A stretch of DNA of 10,238 nt, from assembly GCA_009827215.1 (NCBI GenBank), contig WUAJ01000066.1, forward strand, positions 1-10,238, read 5' to 3'. The notes under the pieces were generated by a model. The model made no database searches and was not told the origin of the DNA. It was given only the letters and a program-made list of their open reading frames with translations. A program made the translations under genes and the position numbers. The DNA comes from Phycisphaeraceae bacterium. Lineage in GTDB: Bacteria; Planctomycetota; Phycisphaerae; Phycisphaerales; UBA1924. This document shows, in pieces, positions 7,268 to 10,238 of this stretch; position 1 is the first letter of the stretch, and the number at the start of each line of letters is the position of its first letter.

Positions 7268-8041
7268 ATGAGCGACTCAACTGGCTTTCGGCTTGGCGGA
7301 CTCCCCTACTGCTTTCGGCTTGGCATCGCGCTGTCGGTGCTGACTTTGCTCGGCGGGTATGTGGTTTCGGGGCTGCACCTTCAATGGCACTACGACAATC
7401 GGGACGAGTCTCCGGGGCTGACGATGAATGACATCGTTGGGGCGTATCACGGGGTGCAATCACCATCGCCTCTGATTGAGGCGCTGGAGTCTGGGCATCC
7501 GGAGACGATCGAGGATTATGAGCGATCGGCGCTGCTGGATTGGCTGAAGGGGGATCGGGTCTCGCAGGATTATGACAATCTGGATCTTGGGGATGAGGCG
7601 CCGTCGGAGATCATCGCGGTGAGTTGTTTGGATTGTCACACGCGGAGTGCGTCGGGTCCTGATGCGTATCCGGAGGTGCCTTTGGAGTACTGGGACGACA
7701 TCCAGAAGATCGCGGTGTCGAAAGATATTCAGCCTGCGGGGACGGAGATCGTGGCGACGAGTCAGCATGCGCACGCGCCGACGATGGCGGTGATCATGAT
7801 CGTGCTGGGACTCTTGGGCATGATGACGCGGTTCTCTCGGCGGGTGCTTGGGTTTGTGGTGTTTGTCTCGGCGCTGGGGCTGCTGGTTGATATGGCGGGG
7901 TGGTGGATCACGCGCGAGTACGCGGGGTTTGCGTACGCGATCGTTGTGGGCGGCGGTTTGTACGCGGCGGGAACGGTGATCGTTGGGCTGGCGGTGATGG
8001 TTGACTGCGTGCTTCCGGCGAAGAAGTTAACAGCAGATTAA
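7268..8041 (+). CDS. Four-helix membrane protein with one haem-c (CXXCH) motif, unknown family
   Basis: I do not recognise a named family for this 257-residue protein. It has one N-terminal membrane helix (about 16-37), a soluble region (about 38-171), and three C-terminal helices (about 172-188, 193-213, 222-247). The soluble region contains SCLDCHTRS, a CXXCH motif with C120, C123 and H124. The charge pattern (Arg before helix 1, RFSRR between helices 2 and 3, KK at the end) puts the soluble region outside the cytosol, where haem c is attached. QHAHAP (166-171) just before helix 2 offers histidines that could serve as a second axial ligand or metal site. The start is the ATG at 7268, with GAGGG (7253-7257) ten bases upstream. 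It is the last gene of the plus unit and ends 12 bases from the convergent TIM-barrel stop. An electron-transfer role for the exported oxidoreductases is inferred from its position. Confidence 0.82.
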   Translation: MSDSTGFRLGGLPYCFRLGIALSVLTLLGGYVVSGLHLQWHYDNRDESPGLTMNDIVGAYHGVQSPSPLIEALESGHPETIEDYERSALLDWLKGDRVSQDYDNLDLGDEAPSEIIAVSCLDCHTRSASGPDAYPEVPLEYWDDIQKIAVSKDIQPAGTEIVATSQHAHAPTMAVIMIVLGLLGMMTRFSRRVLGFVVFVSALGLLVDMAGWWITREYAGFAYAIVVGGGLYAAGTVIVGLAVMVDCVLPAKKLTAD

Positions 8042-8053
8042 GACGACTTAGGA

Positions 8054-9007
8054 TTAGCTTGAGAGTTCTTGGCGGACGTGTTCGAGGAGGGCTTTGGTGA
8101 GGGTGCAGCCTTCTCTTGGGGAGTGGTTTGATCCTTCGTATTCGACGCCGACCCATCCGGTGTATCCGGCGTCTTGGACGATTTTGAGCATGCGGTGGTA
8201 GTCGGTTTTGGTTTCGTGTCCGTCGTCGTCGAAGTCGTAGGACTTGGCGCTCACGGCTTTGGCGTAGGGCATGAGTTCGGAGACTCCCTGGTAGCGGTCG
8301 TACCATGCGTCGGGGTCGTCGGCTTTGGACCAGTCCATGCAGAAGTTTCCGAAGTCGGGGAGCGTGCCGCAGTTTGGGTGGTCGACGAGTTGCATGACTT
8401 TGGCGAGCCACTTGCCGTTTGAGGAGTATCCGCCGTGGTTCTCGACGATGACGTTGATGTTGTGGGGCTGGGCGAACTCGGAGAGCTTTCGGAGACCATC
8501 GGCGGCGAGCTTTTGTTGTTCCTCGTAGGACCCTGAACTGGCGGCGTTGACGCGGATGGAGTGGCATCCGAGTTTTTTCGCGGCTCGGACCCATTTGTGG
8601 TGGTTCTCCACGGCTTGGGTTCGTGCTTTGGGGTCGGGGTCCCCGAGGTTGCCTTCACCATCGCACATGATGAGGAGCTGGGTGATGTTGTGGTCGGAGG
8701 CTTGTGTGTTGAGTTGCTTGAGGTACGCGTCGTCGTCGGCTTTGTCTTTGAAGAAGCTGTTGACATACTCGATCGCATCGAAGTCCATCAGGCGTGCTTC
8801 CTTGGCGAAGTCGAGGGTGGTCATTTCGTTTGCGAAGAGGAGTTTGTGGAGCGACCACTGGGCGAGGGAGATTCTGAAGATGGGCTTTGATTTGCTCATT
8901 GGTGTTGATCCGAGGAGGGTGGACGGGATGAGCATGGACGCGGCGCAGGATGCGCCGACGGATTTGAGTGCGCTCCGGCGGGTGAGCTGATCTGTTGGAA
9001 TCATCAT
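8054..9007 (-). CDS. Tat-exported sugar phosphate isomerase/epimerase-like TIM barrel
   Basis: This 317-residue protein carries a twin-arginine signal, TRRSALKSVGASCAASML (R10-R11), before a xylose-isomerase-like TIM barrel. Barrel marks are ISLAQWSLHKL (46-56), EARLMDFDAIEYV (70-82), VIVENHGGYSSNGKW (186-200, E189), GTLPDFGNF (214-222, D218) and WVGVEYEG (285-292, E289/E291), which match the usual metal-ligand positions. Export makes a phosphorylated cytosolic substrate unlikely; a free sugar, keto-sugar or polyol is more plausible (inference). The start is ATG at 9007, or the adjacent ATG at 9004. There is no Shine-Dalgarno; instead a good promoter places the likely transcript start at the ATG, so the message appears leaderless. 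It converges on the haem-motif membrane protein, with 12 bases between the two stop codons, and has its own promoter separating it from the upstream peroxidase gene. Confidence 0.9.
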   Translation of the reverse strand: MMIPTDQLTRRSALKSVGASCAASMLIPSTLLGSTPMSKSKPIFRISLAQWSLHKLLFANEMTTLDFAKEARLMDFDAIEYVNSFFKDKADDDAYLKQLNTQASDHNITQLLIMCDGEGNLGDPDPKARTQAVENHHKWVRAAKKLGCHSIRVNAASSGSYEEQQKLAADGLRKLSEFAQPHNINVIVENHGGYSSNGKWLAKVMQLVDHPNCGTLPDFGNFCMDWSKADDPDAWYDRYQGVSELMPYAKAVSAKSYDFDDDGHETKTDYHRMLKIVQDAGYTGWVGVEYEGSNHSPREGCTLTKALLEHVRQELSS

Positions 9008-9013
9008 GGGGCG

Positions 9014-9042
9014 AATATAGCAGACATCCCCGCTGATCACAA
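9014..9042 (-). promoter_or_regulatory. Promoter of the Tat-exported TIM-barrel gene, probably giving a leaderless mRNA
   Basis: Read on the minus strand: TTGTGA (9042-9037, four of six consensus bases), a spacer of exactly 17 bases, then TATATT (9019-9014, five of six), with TG in the extended -10 position. Seven bases downstream of the -10 is the A of the ATG at 9007. The absence of any Shine-Dalgarno fits initiation on a leaderless transcript. Confidence 0.6.
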
Positions 9043-9049
9043 CGGGGAT
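9026..9049. repeat. Inverted repeat overlapping the TIM-barrel promoter, possible operator
   Basis: ATCCCCG (9026-9032) and CGGGGAT (9043-9049) form a perfect 7-bp inverted repeat around a 10-base centre that contains TGATCA. It covers the -35 element and part of the spacer of the candidate promoter, a typical place for a repressor site. A role as terminator for the upstream peroxidase gene is less likely because no run of T follows the stem on the minus strand. Confidence 0.45.
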
Positions 9050-9082
9050 ATCTGGGTGTTGGGTCAGGATGTGTGTTGCGTA

Positions 9083-10238
9083 TTACGGGCAACCTGCTGC
9101 GAAGAAGTCGAGGAACTTCGCGATATCGAGGAAGTTGAAGTTTCCATCTTCGTTGATGTCTGCGGCGGGATCTTCGAGGCCGTAGAGGGTGAGGAACTCG
9201 GAGACATCGAGGAAGTTGAGGGCGCCTGCTGGTGCTGCAAAGTCGGCAACGCAGACGGCTTCAACGGAGAAGACATCTTCTTGGAGTTCAGGACCGATCC
9301 CGGTGTTGCGGCGGATGATGTGCGAGAGTTTGGTGTTCTCGACTTCGGTCACCATGTGCGGCGGGAGGTAGGTCTGGTACCAGAAGCGATCGGCATCGCG
9401 GAGCTTTGTGAATTGTTCGCTGAGGACGCGGAACAGTGTTTCACCCACGAAGGCGCCGGGGCGGTGAGGCTCTGCGAGGAGTCCGACCCACGCGTCGATC
9501 TGGTCAACATCGGCGTAGCTGGCGCTGAGTCCTGCGATGACATTGGCGTCTGGGTTGATGTCGCTGAAGTTGACGACTGCTGGACGACCAAAGGCGACGC
9601 GGATGTCGTTGTAGCTTGGGAGGCCGTGATCGCGTCCGCGTTGGAGGTTGAGTGATGCGAGATCGAAACCACCTGATCCAGGTGCGCCAAAGAGGAAGTT
9701 GCGGACATCGTCGACAACGAAGATATCGACGGTCTGTGCGTGCTGGGACGCGAGACCACGGAGGAGCGGATCGATGCCGTGGTTGATGACTTCGTCCGGA
9801 CTGAAGAATGCATTGGCGAGCGAAAGGTGTCCGGCGGTGATCTCATTGCGGAACTCGTCGGTACGCATGATCTGAGTCGAGAGCATGGTGTGTCCGACGC
9901 GGTACGCTGCGGTCGCGAACAGGTTGGTAATTCCCGGATCGATTGAGTCGTTGTACCCAACGAATGGTGGGATTGAACCTGGTCCGAGGAGTTTGGGGAG
10001 GAACTCGTTGTAGGTGATCGCTTGGAGTTGCGCGGTCACGATTGCTTTGGCGTGTTGGTAGATTTGCTCGCCGGTGAATCCTGGGTTGTCGATCGCGATC
10101 TGGTCGGCGAGTCTGTTGTGCTCGCGGACGAAGAGTGTGTGCATTGCGGTGAGTCCGACCTGTTCGTTGGCGCGGACATCTCCTGCGAGGAAGAGCGTCG
10201 GGTCGTGCTCGGTTGGTGCGTTGTGGAAGCCGTTGGTG
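9083..10238 (-). CDS. Secreted animal-type haem peroxidase with C-terminal dockerin-like domain (peroxidockerin-like), partial
   Basis: The C-terminal 384 residues lie in the window and the N-terminus is beyond the right edge. Marks of the peroxidase-cyclooxygenase superfamily are GDVRANEQ (R22 and E25, spaced like the distal Arg and haem-linked Glu of myeloperoxidase), HTLFVREHNRLA (33-44), YRVGHTML (H116, proximal haem ligand) and LNLQRGRDHGLPSYND (196-211). From about residue 330 there is a dockerin-like pair of segments. The second, ADINEDGNFNFLDIAKFL, has a normal calcium-loop pattern; the first, ADFAAPAGALNFLDVSEFL, keeps the hydrophobic helix but has lost the loop acids. The protein ends AAGCP, a tail I associate with secreted proteins of Phycisphaerae. 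It should use peroxide to oxidise halides or organic substrates outside the cell. The upstream distal His/Gln region and signal peptide are not visible. It is probably unrelated to the sugar genes. Confidence 0.92.
   Translation of the reverse strand, partial: TNGFHNAPTEHDPTLFLAGDVRANEQVGLTAMHTLFVREHNRLADQIAIDNPGFTGEQIYQHAKAIVTAQLQAITYNEFLPKLLGPGSIPPFVGYNDSIDPGITNLFATAAYRVGHTMLSTQIMRTDEFRNEITAGHLSLANAFFSPDEVINHGIDPLLRGLASQHAQTVDIFVVDDVRNFLFGAPGSGGFDLASLNLQRGRDHGLPSYNDIRVAFGRPAVVNFSDINPDANVIAGLSASYADVDQIDAWVGLLAEPHRPGAFVGETLFRVLSEQFTKLRDADRFWYQTYLPPHMVTEVENTKLSHIIRRNTGIGPELQEDVFSVEAVCVADFAAPAGALNFLDVSEFLTLYGLEDPAADINEDGNFNFLDIAKFLDFFAAGCP

Noticed and set aside
9026..9049. Inverted repeat as an intrinsic terminator of the peroxidase gene
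   Set aside because: The stem is only 7 bp and is not followed by a T run on the minus strand, while it overlaps a good promoter, so an operator is the better reading.
1..10238. tRNA or rRNA genes, insertion sequences, CRISPR arrays, attachment sites
   Set aside because: Nothing resembling transposase motifs, terminal inverted repeats, regularly spaced repeats or tRNA-like cloverleafs was found by reading; coding genes fill almost all of the window.

Overview
The window reads as accessory metabolism from a planctomycete, most likely of the Phycisphaerae type. The reasons are: GC-rich DNA; dense sets of Gfo/Idh/MocA oxidoreductases and xylose-isomerase-like TIM barrels; Tat signals on several of these enzymes; and a secreted haem peroxidase with a planctomycete-style dockerin-like C-terminus ending in GCP. 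This assignment is inferred from family content; no rRNA or other marker gene is present. The window holds nine protein genes, two of them cut by its edges, and no RNA genes, mobile elements or CRISPR arrays that I could find.

Layout. At the left edge a sugar-phosphate isomerase/epimerase-like gene (1-385, minus, its C-terminal part outside the window) diverges from a NupG-type MFS transporter (484-1740, plus). The transporter converges on, and overlaps by 12 bp, a two-gene minus unit: a TIM-barrel isomerase-like gene (3563-2739) followed by a cytosolic Gfo/Idh/MocA oxidoreductase (2742-1729), joined by an ATGA overlap. Across a 161-bp divergent spacer a four-gene plus unit begins: Tat-exported Gfo/Idh/MocA protein (3725-5083), ApbE-type FMN transferase (5085-5993), a second Tat-exported Gfo/Idh/MocA protein (6012-7238), and a four-helix membrane protein with one CXXCH haem-c motif (7268-8041). 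Converging on this is a Tat-exported TIM barrel (9007-8054, minus) with its own promoter and apparently no leader. At the right edge is a partial animal-type haem peroxidase with a C-terminal dockerin-like domain (minus, 9083 to the edge).

How the genes may work together. Sets of NupG-like permease, Gfo/Idh/MocA dehydrogenases and TIM-barrel isomerases typically oxidise, epimerise or cleave sugars, polyols or keto-sugars. Here there seem to be two sets: a cytosolic one (1-3563) served by the permease, and an exported one (3725-9007). The exported one is unusual because apbE and a monohaem membrane protein sit in the same unit, which suggests redox coupling of exported oxidoreductases to the membrane. 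The second exported oxidoreductase (6012-7238) has Cys in place of the usual EKP lysine, Gln in place of the usual catalytic-motif His, and a flavinylation-like SGAT tetrapeptide. It is the most interesting protein in the window.

The plus strand is richer in G than C in both gene orientations, which suggests strand-specific mutation pressure rather than a coding effect.
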